Shown: positions 24,480 to 36,385 of the stretch, one piece after another
Numbering within the stretch: the stretch's first letter is position 1
Layout of the letters: each line of letters starts with the position of its first letter
Notes under the pieces: generated by a model
The model's database searches: none
Told to the model about the DNA's origin: nothing
The model's input: only the letters and a program-made list of their open reading frames with translations
Source: Anagrus nilaparvatae
Lineage: Eukaryota > Arthropoda > Insecta > Hymenoptera > Mymaridae
DNA: 64,000 nucleotides
Direction of reading: 5' to 3'
NCBI GenBank assembly: GCA_022575985.1
Contig: JAKSXM010000053.1
Coordinates: forward strand, 1-64,000
Translations under genes and position numbers: made by a program

Positions 24480-26299
24480 TAACTTTCCACGATTCATATA
24501 TGAGTAGTTAAGTAAAGAAAAAATGTAGGCAGACCCACAAAGTGTGTAAATATGTACTGCGCATTGGTAAAACGGTTGGAAACTTAAAAATATCTAAAAC
24601 CGGGGACAGACTTGAATACGACGATACGCTAAGAGGACTGTATAAAAATTTGTTTCGTTGAAAAAAATGAATTTTTGGGACCTAAATACGTCATATGCAC
24701 CCAATAGAAAAATTTAAATTCAAATTTTAAGCCGTATGTTAATACTCAAAGTTTACAGTTTAGCAAGGACAGCGGACGTTTTTGACATTTTGATCACATA
24801 GGCTCAAGAAAACTTTTTCGTTAACTCACCATTATATGCGCAGTTGATTTAGACTTTGAAAAAAAATTATTTATTAACTTTTGAAAAGAAAAAAAAGTGG
24901 AAAAGAGCTTTCGTTTCGGATATAAGTGGGGGGTGGGGGGCACTATGTATTCTGTTCCTGTGAAAAGCACCCATATTTATTTTATGAAATAAATGCAAAT
25001 GTATTAAATTAGTTTTTGTGTTACAATTTGATTAAATTTGATAAATTATTCATAAAAACTGTTAATAATTGTTATCGCTAAGAAAATGCAAGCAATAATG
25101 ATATTATTTTTTTTTTCTAAGAGAAAAATAATATCAATACTTTTGAGTCATCAAACAGAAGATTGTAATGTTTTCATTGTTATTTTACAAAGACAAAATA
25201 CATCATTGTAATGGGATGAATGTATTTTATGCTAATTAATATTCTTTAACAAAAAATCTGCAAAAAAATCAATTATTTCACCCAAAAACAATAAAATATA
25301 CACAAAAAACATATGATCATTGGTAAGAGTGAGCATTATTTAGTGATTTCAGAAGTGCAGTATACGGAAAAATTTATAAGAATAAAAAAAAAAATCAATT
25401 TAAATACATTTAGAACTTATTTTTTCACTATTCATAACAAAATACGGTTATTAAAGAATTTTTTGATTTTTTGATTTAAAAAAATTGTTTGAAAATTTAT
25501 CCCATTTTAGGGGCTGATATCTCTTATTCGTGGGGGTTGTAGCTAAAAATGAGCTCCAGAAATGAAAAAAGCGAACCAAAATACCTGTTATGTGAGTTTT
25601 TTAGCTCAAAATATTCAATCTTTCATTTATTTATAAAACTCACCCCTTTGCTTACTAAAGACACCGCAAGGGAGGGTTGTGATGGCTAATACATGCTTAC
25701 TTTACTTTTAACTATTTTTTTGGATTTCTAGTAATAATTTTTTATGCTAAATAAAAACTTTTTTGCATTTGGGAAGAACTTAAGTTTCTTTAAGAATTAT
25801 TTGAAAATTTACCCCACTTTAGGGGTTGATATCTCGTTTCGCAGGTGTTGCATCAAAAAACGGGCCCCGGAAATGTAAAAAGTGACCCGAATGCATTTTT
25901 ACTCTGTGCAAGCTTTAAATTTTGAACTGAAATTGAAATTTAAGGACTTGTGTATTCGAAAATCAGAAAATTGACACAGATAAAAAAACACATGAGAGTA
26001 CATGCTCACTAAATTAAGAAACATTGTTTTCCTTGTATTGTTTTGCATGCTTCAATTATACACACTAACTTTAATTTTGTTGAATAAGAAAGTAAATTAA
26101 TTTTGTAATTAATGAAATTATTTCAATTTGTTACCTGATATTACATTTTCTTTCAATTGAATTTCCATTATTTAATCAAAAGATTATATGATTAAATTTA
26201 AATAACTTAAATTGTTGTTTAAACAACTTTGGTCAGTTTTGGTAACTCCAAAATTTATAACAATATAACAACAGGTATATACACATAGGTATACTTATA
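24480..26299. repeat. AT-rich region with a duplicated module
   Basis: A module with CCCATTTTAGGGGCTGATAT (about 25,501) recurs as CCCCACTTTAGGGGTTGATA (about 25,813), about 310 bases apart in direct orientation, and once inverted near 20,380. A G-rich run (GTGGGGGGTGGGGGGC) lies at about 24,925-24,942. No gene is supported. Confidence 0.55.
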
Positions 26300-28200
26300 T
26301 ATGCATATGTATAAGGCGATTTTTTTTTCGCCTTTTTTCAAAAATTTGTATGAACTCCCTGAAATTTCTGTCATTTCCTGGAATACCTTCGGGATGAAAA
26401 TAAAACGTCAGAGGGAAAGCTGATATCCTAAAAGCGTAATTTTTCATTCCAAACAATTTTCCGATTTTCCGAGATGGCGGAATAAAATATATGAAAAAAG
26501 TATCTTTCTACATTAACTAGAGGTATTCAAGGTTGTGAAAAACGTTTTCATTGATAATAATTTTAATTTTTTCGCTCCAGCATATTTTCCTATTTTCCAA
26601 GATGGCGGACTGAAAATCATGTCAGAATAAGCTTTTTACATTGCCTAGGGGTTTTCGCGGTTGATAAAAACATTTTTATTTATGAAAACTTTCATTTTTT
26701 CACCCAAGCATATTTCCAGAATTTTCCAATATGACGGAACAAAAAATATGAATAGCAGAAATATCTATATTACCTGGGGTTTTTCGAGGTAGAGAAAAAC
26801 GTTTTTATAAATGAAATTTTTTATTTTTTTACCTTATCATAATTTCCAAGATTTTGAAACAAAAAACATAAATAGGAACTTTCTAAATTACCTGGAGTTT
26901 TCCAAGGTTGAGAGAAACTTTTTCATTGGTAAAAATTTTAATTTTTTCGCCCCAGCAAATTTTTCGGCTTTCCAAAACATTCCAGAATAAAGCTTTTTAT
27001 ATTGGCTGGGGGTGTGCAAGGTTGAAAAAAACGTTTTTAGCAATGAAAGGTCATACTTCAAAACGTTTTTCTCAAACTCTGGAATCCCCAGGAAATATAC
27101 AAATTTCCTTTTTTCATGTTTTTTGTTGAGCCAGATTGGAAAATCGGAAAATAAGATAGGGTAAAAAAATTAAAAGTTTTTAGTAATGAATATTTTCTCA
27201 CCCTCGAAAACCCCTAGGCAATGTAAAAAGCTTATTTTGACATGATTTTTAGTCCGCCATCTTGGAAAATTGGAAAATATGCTAGGGCGATAATTTTAAA
27301 AATTTTTATTAAGGAAAACATATTTCTCAACCTTGAATACTCCCAGGTAATGTAGAAATTTCTATTTTAATGTTTATAGGTAACGTAGAAAGTTGTTTTT
27401 TCCTGTTTTATTTAGTCCGCCATCTTGGAAAATCAGAAAACATGTTGGGGTGAAAAAATGAAAATTTTCATTCAAAAAATCGTATTTCAGAACCTCAAAA
27501 ACCCCCAGGTAACTTAGAAAGTTGTTTTTTCCTGTTTTATTTAGTCCGCTATTTTGGAAAATCGGAAAACATGTTGGGGTGAAAAAATGAAAATTTTCTA
27601 TCAAAAAAGCGTATTTCTCAACCTCGAAAACCCCTAGGTAACGTAGAAAGTTGTTTTTTCCCGTTTTTTTTGGTCCGCCATCTTGGAAAATCGAAAAAAT
27701 GTTGGGGTGAAAAAATGAAAATTTTCATTCAAAAAATCGTATTTCTCAACCTCAAAAACCCCCAGGTAACGTAGAAAGTTGTTTTTTCCTGTTTTTTTTG
27801 GTCCGCCATTTTGGAAAATCGGAAAACATGTTGGGGTGAAAAAATGAAAATTTTTAGTAAAAAAATCGTGTTTCTCAACCTCAAAAACCCCTAGGTAATG
27901 TAGAAAGTCGTTTTTTCCTGTTTTTTTTGGTCCGCCATCTTGGAAAATCGGAAAACATGTTGGGGTGAAAAAATGAAAATTTTCAGACAAAAAATCGTGT
28001 TTCTCAACCTCAAGAACCCACAGGTAATGTAAAAAGTTGTTTTTTCCTGTTTTTTTTGGTTCGCCATCTTGGAAAATCGGAAAATTGTTTTGGAAGAAAA
28101 ATTAAAAATTACGCATCAGTTAGTTTCCCCACGTACGATCCATTTTTATCCCGAAGGTATTCGAGGAGATGGCAGAAATTTCAGGGAGCGAACTCCCGTT
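26300..28200. mobile_element. Foldback element of about 1.9 kb built of opposed tandem repeats
   Basis: From about 27,380 to 28,090 a unit of about 128 bp is tandemly repeated five to six times (GGTCCGCCATCTTGGAAAAT, ATGTTGGGGTGAAAAAATGA, CTCAACCTCAAAAACCCC). From about 26,440 to 27,120 more diverged copies run in the opposite orientation (TTTTCCAAGATGGCGGAC). The outer ends also pair: GAACTCCCTGAAATTTCTG at about 26,353 with CAGAAATTTCAGGGAGC near 28,172. Long inverted arms made of tandem units are the hallmark of Foldback (FB) elements. Confidence 0.8.
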
Positions 28201-28394
28201 TTTATTCCCCGTTTTTTTTGTGGCGCCACTGTGCCAGATTTAACATAATAATTTGCTGTTAAAATTTCCGGTAACCTAGCCTGTGGTTAAGCGAACTCCC
28301 GTTTTTATTCCCCGTTTTTTTTGTGGCGCCACTGTGCCAGATTTAACATAATAATTTGCTGTTAAAATTTCCAGTAAGCTAGCCTGTGGTTAAC
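28188..28394. repeat. 103-bp tandem duplication
   Basis: Two nearly identical head-to-tail copies start at 28,188 and 28,291 (GCGAACTCCCGTTTTTATTC, GTGGCGCCACTGTGCCAGAT, CTAGCCTGTGGTTAA). They adjoin the right end of the 26.3-28.2 kb foldback element. GTGGCGCCAC is a perfect 10-bp palindrome within the unit. A (TTA)n microsatellite follows at about 28,435. Confidence 0.9.
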
Positions 28395-29440
28395 AAATTG
28401 CGATTGTAGTTCAAAGAAATTTTGGCAAACTGATTATTATTATTATTATTGATGTTTTTCTGTAAATTTTTAGTTCCAGCCAAATTTAGAAGTTTTTTGT
28501 ATTTAGTTTCAAGTTTTTAAAATTATATTTTTCATAGAAATAATTTTCAAGCATTTTCTGATAATTTTTTATACAGTTTTTATTAATTATTTTGTGTGTA
28601 AAGTTTTTTTACTTGCAGTTAAAATTTTTTCATATTTTCACCATTCGCAGTTTCTTATATTTTTTCTTTTCTTTTGTACAAAAAAAAAAACAAAGTTTTG
28701 AGATCTAATTTGTGTTTTACATCGTTTGCAGATAATAAAGAGTAAGTTTTTCATGATTGTTTTTAATAAAATTATTTATTAGCGAATTTCTTTTAAATGT
28801 ATTCCCCTATGTGTTTTTGAATAATTTTTGTATGAATCTTGCTTCAGTTTAATTGGTATCATCTTATCAAAGAAAATAAATACTTGTATTTACGGTCTTA
28901 ACAAAATACCATTTCAGTTTATACGTTCCCAAAAAACTAGCATTTTCATATGTTTTTTTCGGTTTAAACTTTTCTTTATCAAACTGGAAAATTGAAATGC
29001 TGAAGTCATGAATGTTGTTTTTCCTAGTTATATTTACTTGTAAAAAGTAAAAGATTTGAACTTTATGACTCCAGCATTTTAAGTTCTCAGTTTGATAAAT
29101 AAAAAGTTTAAACCAAAAGTAACATATTAAAATTGCTAGTCCTTTGGCCTTCGTAAACTTAATTTGTATTGAGACGGTATGGTAGGCACCCTACCTTTTA
29201 AATGATTTAAATGATCAATATTTTTTTATTATAATCATACCCTCTCATAACCTAACCCCAACTCACATTTATTAGAAATTTATCAGCTGTGCTTCCGTGA
29301 TCAAAGATCACGTACACAAACATTTAAAACAAGGCGACGCATGCGCTTCTAATTATATGACTATAGTTATATAATATATTTCGCTATCTCACTTTTGAGA
29401 TATCTTTTACTATCTTATGCGCGTTAATGTGAGCGAAAAC

Positions 29441-29450
29441 GTATAAATAC
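29441..29450 (+). promoter_or_regulatory. TATA box of the LTR
   Basis: GTATAAATAC lies 270 bp inside the LTR-like insertion. It is just upstream of the hairpin array, which begins at 29,483. A start site about 30 bases downstream would place all hairpins in the transcript. Confidence 0.6.
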
Positions 29451-29482
29451 GGCGCAAAGACACGAGAAGATATACATTCGTT

Positions 29483-29906
29483 ATCCGGCTGTGTTGCACA
29501 ACGGATCTTAAGTAAACTTGAGATGCTCTAGTTACTTGTGCTCTTGGAGATGCTCCAAGGAGGGAAACATAGGTTGGTTACCACCTATTATATATACCGG
29601 CCGTGCAAGGGCGAGATGCTCCCTTTGTACGTCTTATCGCTCGGCAAAGGGAATCTGGCGCTGCCACTTATAGTCTCTCGACCCGATCAGTAGAAGTTGG
29701 TTACCCCTTCTACAGGTAAATCTCTTTAGTTATCTTGACTGTCATTCGAGTGAGTTGCTCTCTCAATACGGTCGGGTTAATTAAGGGCTGCACTGAGATT
29801 GGCGTTTAGAGTCCTTGGATGGTCACGTGGGTCTGGTTACCAACCGCGTGACGTCAGAAACCTTTTGCTTTGCTATAAGTCAATGCGACGGCGAGTTGCT
29901 CCCGTC
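29483..29906 (+). other. Array of ten hairpins with two recurring loop types
   Basis: Type 1 hairpins have an (A/T)TG tip, usually as GAG-(A/T)TG-CTC: 29,483-29,506 (ATCCG..TGTG-TTG-CACA..CGGAT), 29,515-29,533, 29,543-29,559 (CTTGGAG-ATG-CTCCAAG), 29,607-29,625, 29,748-29,764 and 29,887-29,906 (GACGG-C-GAG-TTG-CTC-CCGTC). Type 2 hairpins share the loop GGTTACC on unrelated stems: 29,569-29,588 (ATAGGT/ACCTAT), 29,690-29,713 (GTAGAAG/CTTCTAC) and 29,823-29,851 (TCACGTGG/CCGCGTGA with one G-T pair). A tenth, TGGC-GCT-GCCA, lies at 29,656-29,666. Conserved loops on changed but still paired stems argue for selected RNA (or single-strand DNA) structure. Confidence 0.75.
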
Positions 29907-31824
29907 TTTTAACAGTCCGGTATATAATTCCCATACTTGGGGTTGTCCTATAAAGCACTATACGTAAACCGAGCTAACGTAATTAATATTAAATTCATTT
30001 TTTATATAATTTTGCATTATATAATTTCTGCTACATATTAAAATATTATTGTAAATAATTTCTATTATTAATTAAATTTTGATTTATATAAGTTTGCTAC
30101 ACACACAACAACCATTGTAAATTAATTATTATAATCTTATTTTTTATAAAGTCAATTATTACTTAACAACTAAATTGTTAACTAACTATTATAAGACAAG
30201 CTATATATTTTCATAAATAAAAACTCTACTTTATTTTTATTCACTAAAATCAAGTCTAGTTATTGTGTTACCAAATACCTATCCTAATAGATCTGGTCTA
30301 TATTATCATAGAAAAGAATCTAAGGCACGCTGGGCCCCCTTTCGTACAGTCTCAGTATATAAAATTATTGATATTTTTTTTGCCAGATGTGACAGAGTGT
30401 TGAAACTATCAAAAGTAGTTCTAATCATTAAGTTAAATAAAAGAAACATAGAATGGTTTTCTAATATTTATTATTTTAGTTTTTCACTATCACAGATAGT
30501 ATATAAAAAACAGTTAAGATGGATCCTTCCTACTAAATATTAAAAATCACCAAACCATTCTTTGTTCCTTTCTTTAGCTGAACATGATTAGTTACTACTT
30601 TTGATAGTTTGAATAATCTATCTTTTCTGGCAAAAAAATATCCTTTTAATTTTATATAACATGTGAGTTTACGTTCTAGCTTTTTCATATGCTAGTTTCG
30701 GTTTAAACTTTTCTTAATCAAACTGGAAAATTGAAATACTGAAGTCATGAATTTTGTTTTTCCTAGTTATATTTACTTGTAAAAAGTAAAAGATTTGAAC
30801 TTTATGACTCCAGCATTTTAAGTTCTCAGTTTGATAAATAAAAAGTTTAAACCAAAAGTAACATATTAAAATTGCTAGTCCTTTGGCCTTCGTAAACTTA
30901 ATTTGTATATAAAATTATTGATATTTTTTTTGCCAGATGTGACAGAGTGTTGAAACTATCAAAAGTAGTTCTAATCATTAAGTTAAATAAAAGAAACATA
31001 GAATGGTTTTCTAATATTTATTATTTTAGTTTTTCACTATCACAGATAGTATATAAAAAACAGTTAAGTTGGATCCTTCCAACTCAATATTAAAAATCAG
31101 CAAACCATTCTTTGTTCTTTTCTTTAGCTGAACATGATTAGTTACTACTTTTGATAGTTTGAATAATCTATCTTTTCTGGAAAAAAAATATCCTTTTAAT
31201 TTTATATAACATGTGGACTTTGTGGAAAAACTTTGCTCCCCGGGTTTTTTTGTGAAGTTTTGGTCATAAAAAGTTCTTAGTTCCAAGGATTTTGCTTTCG
31301 CCTTGCAAAAACACGTGCCTGTAACCACCTCAATTTTCCCATTCAAATAACATGGGAATGTTGATTTTTTAGCTATACGAATTTTCACAAAAACAAATAA
31401 GCGTTTTAAAATGCTATTTTTTACTGGAAAACATACTTTTATATGTTGTTAAGACATGCAAACAGCCCTGCATTCATTCCAAGGGGAATTTTGCAGTTGC
31501 ATGTAAACTTTAATATTCACAAATTCATTTTATGTGAAACCTAAATAAGATAGTGTTTATTATAAACTAAAGCTTAAAATTTTTGAAATATTTTAAAATC
31601 TGTCATTAACAAATTTAAAATTTGGAAAAATTGTAAAGTTAAAACCATATTTTATTGATTATTTATCCTGATTACTATTTATGATTTCTTTAGAAACAGT
31701 TACAAAAAATTATTCATCACAAAGTTTATATAAATAATTTACCGATAATTTACTATTGCATAATTATGAGGTTTTGAGGCAAACTGAATTTGAATCTTTT
31801 GATGAAATTTCAAAATTCAGAATA

Positions 31825-32413
31825 TAGTTCAAAACTTCTGGAATTTTTAATATTTTTAGCCATTGATCATGTTATGTGTCCCTTAAAATTAAAAAAATAA
31901 TTTTGAAAATTTATTGACTACTGACGGATATATTAGCGTCTGAAATTTCATTAATTTTTGAGGTACTTAATTAATCAAGACTTTTTTATAAATAATCTAA
32001 TTTTAAAAATCTCTGAATATAATAATAATTAGGACATTATTTAGCATCGATTCAATAAAAAAAATCTCAACTTTTAGCAATAATGTGAAATATATTTCAA
32101 GTTTTTTGATTTTCGTCCAAACTTAAATTTTTCAAAAAATCAATGTATTCGCGGCAAAACGTAGAAAATCAACATTTTTTTTAGTGAATCGATGCTAATA
32201 ATAATGTCCTAAATATTATATATTCAAAGATTTTTAAAATCAGATTATTTACAAAAAAACTCTTGGTTAATTAAGTATCTCAAAAATTAACGAAATTTCA
32301 AGCGCTAATATTTCCGTCAGTAGTCAATAAATTTTCAAAGTTATTTTTTTAATTTTAAGGTACACATAACATGATCTATGGCTAAAAATATTAAACATTC
32401 CAGAAGTTTTGAT
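31825..32413. mobile_element. Palindromic element of about 0.59 kb
   Basis: The left arm (AAACTTCTGGAATTTTTAAT, GCCATTGATCATGTTATGTG) is mirrored by the right arm (CACATAACATGATCTATGGC, AACATTCCAGAAGTTTT), with an axis near 32,120. The centre pairs GCATCGATTCAATAAA with TGAATCGATGC. Non-coding; another foldback or MITE. Confidence 0.75.
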
Positions 32414-34307
32414 CTCATATGAGCAATTATTTTAAAATTGATACTTAATTCGAGCCTGGAATCGTAAATTTTTTTTGTTGAGGGCACATCGATATGACCC
32501 GTGTTTTCAGATAGTCTGAACCTTCAGAAAACCGAAAAAAATCGTGAACAGGAAATCGGCGATAGGTGCCAAAAAGATTTTTTCACTTTTATGTCAAAAA
32601 CCGTGTTTTTCGTACCTGAGCTACCCTAAATTTTTAAAATAACTTTTTAGGTAAAAAAACTTTTTTAAAGTAGATAAGAAAATCTGATTGCCAGGGAAAA
32701 ACCACTTTAGAAGAAAAAAAAACTACATTTATAAGGTTTTTCCCCTGTATGAATCCTGAAAATTTTCCATATAAAAAAACCCTTTCGATTTTGGACGAAA
32801 TAAAAATTGTCATAAAAATCTTGTTTGCCCAATCAATTTGAGAAACCGCGGTAATTTTAAATATTTGAACATCGGTTTTAGCGCCAAAACTTTACGTAGT
32901 ATATGTATTATTAAAAAATACTTCTTTCCCTCTCAAAAGAACGTCTGAGAACTAGGCGGGGAAGTAAATGCAAATTAATTTTTTTTTTTGCCAAAAAACT
33001 GTACGTAAGTGCACATTTAAGAATTAAAAAAAAAAAAAATTGTACGAGTTTTCCTTTTTCGAAAATGCGTGAAAAACTTTTCCCCGCGATTGAACTTTGA
33101 CCAGCTATATCTTCCTGGTCAATTGTAATACGGACTCGTAATTAGTCTCAAAAAGTGCACATTTTAAAAGTACAATTATCTGTCATTTCAGTTTTCTATG
33201 TGCACTTTTTCTTTTTTCCGTACAAAAAAAAGAATTTTCCCTGTATATTGCATAGTAATTTGTGGCGCACGCGCAGAAGACCGTATAACTCTCTTACGTT
33301 TTTATATGTATACTCGCGATCAAAAATATGTTTGACGTTTGAGATTGCTCTCCGTTTGAAGGCGCTGTTTTATTAAATTTATCATCCGCGGGAATTTGAT
33401 TTTTTTTTCATTATTTTAAAATTAAATGAAATTAAAATTAAATAAAATTTAAATTAAATTTATTTTAAAAATAACTGAAACCTTAGAGATACCTTGTTTG
33501 AAATGCAATTATAGTTTTTAATGAATAGATTAAAATAAAGTTTAATAAAATTTAATTAATTAATTTTCTTAATTTTAACACAGAAAAGTGCTTATTATTT
33601 AATTTTAAATTAATAATTACTCAGTAAAAAATTACTCTCTTAGATTGACAAAAAAAAAGTGTATTCTCGAAAAATTAGTAAAGTACTATTCTAAAAATAA
33701 ACCTCCACGTAATTTTTAGCTCATAAGATTCAGTCCTTAATAATCGGACATTTTTGTGTTTTAGCTTTTTAAAGAAAAAGAGCGAAAAAGGAGAGATAGT
33801 TTTTTTATTTTTTCTGTAAAAATTTACATGAAAAATTATTTCCTTCAAAATAAATTTCCGGCAAAATCTTTTTGGCATCCATTGCCGATTTTTTGTTCAT
33901 GCTTTTTTTGCATTCTATAGGGTTCAAACTACCAGAAAATCATGGTAGCAGTCGCGATCTCGTAAATTTTTTTTCTTCATTTTTGGTGCTCATAAAAAGG
34001 ATTTTCTCGTAGAAATGCACATATAAAAAAATACAACATGCATTGAGCTCTTTATGTACAAATGTGGATCAGGCTTACAATCCAAACCTCTCTCTTTTAC
34101 GTGATGTTTTACACTAGACAATCTATAGATTCAGATTAAATTTTGCTGTATCCCTGTAGCTGTGCAAAATCTAAAGACTTCCGCAAATTAATCCGGTATA
34201 ATTTTGCAAAAAAAATTTTTTGCGAAAAAATTCTATTATACAGTGAAAGCTAGTAAATAAGTTTAGTTTTAGTAGAATTTGTAAATAAAAAGTGTTTCTG
34301 AGTAAAA
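32414..34307. other. Half copy of the 34.3-kb foldback arm plus unassigned AT-rich sequence
   Basis: About 32,417-32,720 matches the left arm of the 34.3-35.5 kb foldback (AATTCGAGCCTGGAATCGTA, GGGCACATCGATATGACCCG, GCTACCCTAAATTTTT). A more diverged, inverted fragment lies at about 33,866-33,990 (GCCGATTTTTTGTTCATGC). The remainder is AT-rich without a supported gene. Confidence 0.6.
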
Positions 34308-35458
34308 TTATATATGAGCAATTATTTTAAAAGTGATACTTAATTCGAGCCTGGAATCGTAAATTTTTTTTTTGAGGGCACATCGATATGACCCGTGTTT
34401 TCAGATAGTTTGAACCTTCAGAAAACCGAAAAAAATCGTGAACAAGAAATCGGCGACAGGTGCCAAAAAGATTTTTTCACTTTTATGTCAAAAAACGTGT
34501 TTTTCGTATCTGAGCTACCCTAAATTTTTAAAATAACTTTTTAGGTAAAAAAACTTTTTTAAAATAGATAAGAAAATCTGATTGCCAGGGAAAAACCACT
34601 CCAGAAGAAAAAAAAAACTTATCTTTTTACGATGAAATTTAGCCAAGTTATCGTCAATTTAAGATTTTGCTCAAATTCGTCTTAAAAAAGATTGAAATTT
34701 TATTGAAAAAGCCTTTTTCTGAACTTTAAACATGCATTACTCGCTTGATTTTCATCGTAAAATAATAATTTTTTTTTAAAATCGATTAATTTTTTTCTGG
34801 CAATTCATTTCTTTAAGAAAAAAATCATTTTTATTGACCAAATTTCAATTTTTAGGTCAAAAGCCTTTGAAAACTGTAAGTAGCAAGATTTACTTAACAC
34901 AGTTTTTGATCTAAAAATTAAAATTTTGTCAATAAAAATAATTTTTTTCTTAGAGAAATGAATTGCCAGGAAAAAATTAATCGATTTAAAAAAAAAAATT
35001 ATTATTTACGATGAAAATCAAGCAAGTAATGCATGTTTAAAGTTCAGAAACAGGCTTTTTTCAATAAAATTTTAATCTTTTTTAAGCCGAATTTGAACAA
35101 AATCTTAAATTGATGATAACTTGTCTAAATTTCATCGTAAAAAGATAAGTTTTTTTTTCTTCTGGAGTGGTTTTTCCCTGGCAATCAGATTTTTTTATCT
35201 ATTTTAAAAAAGTTTTTTTACCTAAAAAGTTATTTTAAAAATTTAGGGTAGCTCAGATACGAAAAACACGTTTTTTGACATAAAAGTGAAAAAATCTTTT
35301 TGGCACCTATCGCCGATTTCTTGTTCACGATTTTTTTTTGTTTTCTGAAGGTTCAAACTATCTGAAAACACGGGTCATATCGATGTGCCCTCAAAAAAAA
35401 AATTTACGATTCCAGGCTCGAATTAAGTATCACTTTTAAAATAATTGCTCATATAACC
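34308..35458. mobile_element. Foldback element of about 1.15 kb
   Basis: The left end ATATGAGCAATTATTTTAAA and the right end TTTAAAATAATTGCTCATAT are complementary. The pairing continues through AATTCGAGCCTGGAATCG with CGATTCCAGGCTCGAATT and CATCGATATGACCCG with CGGGTCATATCGATG to an axis near 34,880. The arms are about 570 bp. Both halves are non-coding. A single arm copy at 32.4 kb shows the family is dispersed locally. Confidence 0.85.
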
Positions 35459-35735
35459 TAAAAACCTTATATTTCTTTTTTTAAAATTAAGATGCATATT
35501 TTTATATTTTAATTCATTAAGCATTTAAATATTAAAAAAAAATTTCATTTCATTTCACGTTCTGTAGAACGTTTCATGTAACATTCCATGAAAACTTCCA
35601 AAATAAAAAACTCTATAACCTTCATTGAAATGTGTTTGAGAAGGTTCGAGAAATGTGTACTGGAAGGTAGTATGGAAGGCGGTTTTTTTAACCTGGGTAT
35701 ATGGTCTCAGGAAAATCAAAAAATTCTAAATTATT

Positions 35736-35830
35736 ATACAGGGTGGAACACAATTGACGCGGTTATTTACATTGCTTTCATATATACTAGCAATTTATAA
35801 ATCCGCGATAATTGCGTTCCACTCGGTATA
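35736..35830. mobile_element. Short MITE of about 95 bp
   Basis: The ends TACAGGGTGGAACACAATTG and AATTGCGTTCCACTCGGTA form imperfect inverted repeats that include GACGCGG and CCGCGAT. The small size and hairpin form fit a miniature inverted-repeat element. The rest of 35,460-36,240 is AT-rich with no supported gene. Confidence 0.55.
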
Positions 35831-36245
35831 TTTAATCAGTATTTGCAAGTAAATATATTTAATAATACAGAAAAATAATATCTATTACAAAGTTATTATA
35901 CATTACAAGATTACAATATTTTAGAGCAGTAGTACTTATAAGCAGTTATTCTTTTTTCTTTATTTGTTTTTTTTATGTGGATGGCTTAAGACTTTTCCTC
36001 AATAAAATAATTAACGTATTAACAAACAGATGTAAAAAAACATATATGAAATCTGTTATATTTGAATACCATGAAGGTTCCATATAATAAAAAAAATATT
36101 TTACAATATCAGTTAATACAAAATTCTTCGAACTAATGATTTAAATATTGTGTTTTTGATTCGATACAATCTTAACAATCTTATTGAACACCGAAATTGA
36201 AATACGCTAAACTCAACACGCATTATTTTTTAATGCTTTTTTTTG

Positions 36246-36385
36246 CATACCATTTAAATTCAACACATTTATTCAACACATTTAAATAAAAAATTACTTT
36301 TTTAATTATATATTTGCATACCATTTACATTCAACACAATTATTCAAAACATTTGAATAAAAAATTACTTTTAATGATATATCTA
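36246..36385. repeat. Tandem duplication of about 70 bp at the 3' end of the USP fragment
   Basis: Two direct copies of about 70 bp begin GCATACCATTTAAATTCAAC and GCATACCATTTACATTCAAC. They lie immediately downstream (on the minus strand) of the stop codon of the USP C-terminal fragment and so would sit in its 3' untranslated region. Confidence 0.7.

Larger units (their letters stand above)
29170..30354 (+). mobile_element. Solo-LTR-like insertion with 4-bp target duplication
   Basis: The insert begins TGAGACGGTA and ends TACAGTCTCA, so it has TG...CA ends inside a short inverted repeat (TGAGAC/GTCTCA). It is flanked by GTAT at 29,166-29,169 and 30,355-30,358, and the uninterrupted paralogue at about 30,900 confirms the empty site. 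It holds a TATA box (GTATAAATAC, 29,441) and an AATAAA signal (30,216) on the plus strand. These features match a solo LTR of a Gypsy- or BEL/Pao-type retrotransposon. The part downstream of the TATA box is unusually GC-rich and structured. No internal retroviral genes occur here. Confidence 0.8.
28913..31215. repeat. Tandem segmental duplication of about 0.55 kb, first copy split by a solo LTR
   Basis: The first copy spans 28,913-29,169 and resumes at 30,355-30,670; the second spans about 30,671-31,215. Each begins with palindromic family A and continues with TATAAAATTATTGATATTTT, GCCAGATGTGACAGAGTG and CTTTAGCTGAACATGATTAG. The second copy reads AATTTGTATATAAAATTATT without interruption. 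In the first copy 1,185 bp are inserted after GTAT. The duplication therefore predates the insertion. Confidence 0.85.

Noticed and set aside
23739..24511. Two nearly identical short proteins on opposite strands
   Set aside because: They are mirror images produced by the arms of one palindrome, with no start signals or homology.
27374..27990. Repetitive proteins (NFHFFTPTCFPIF-type units)
   Set aside because: Frame is set by the tandem unit of about 128 bp of the foldback element; the frame breaks where units differ in length.
35588..35800. 70-codon plus-strand frame
   Set aside because: Runs into the short MITE at 35,736 and has no domain character or neighbouring exons.
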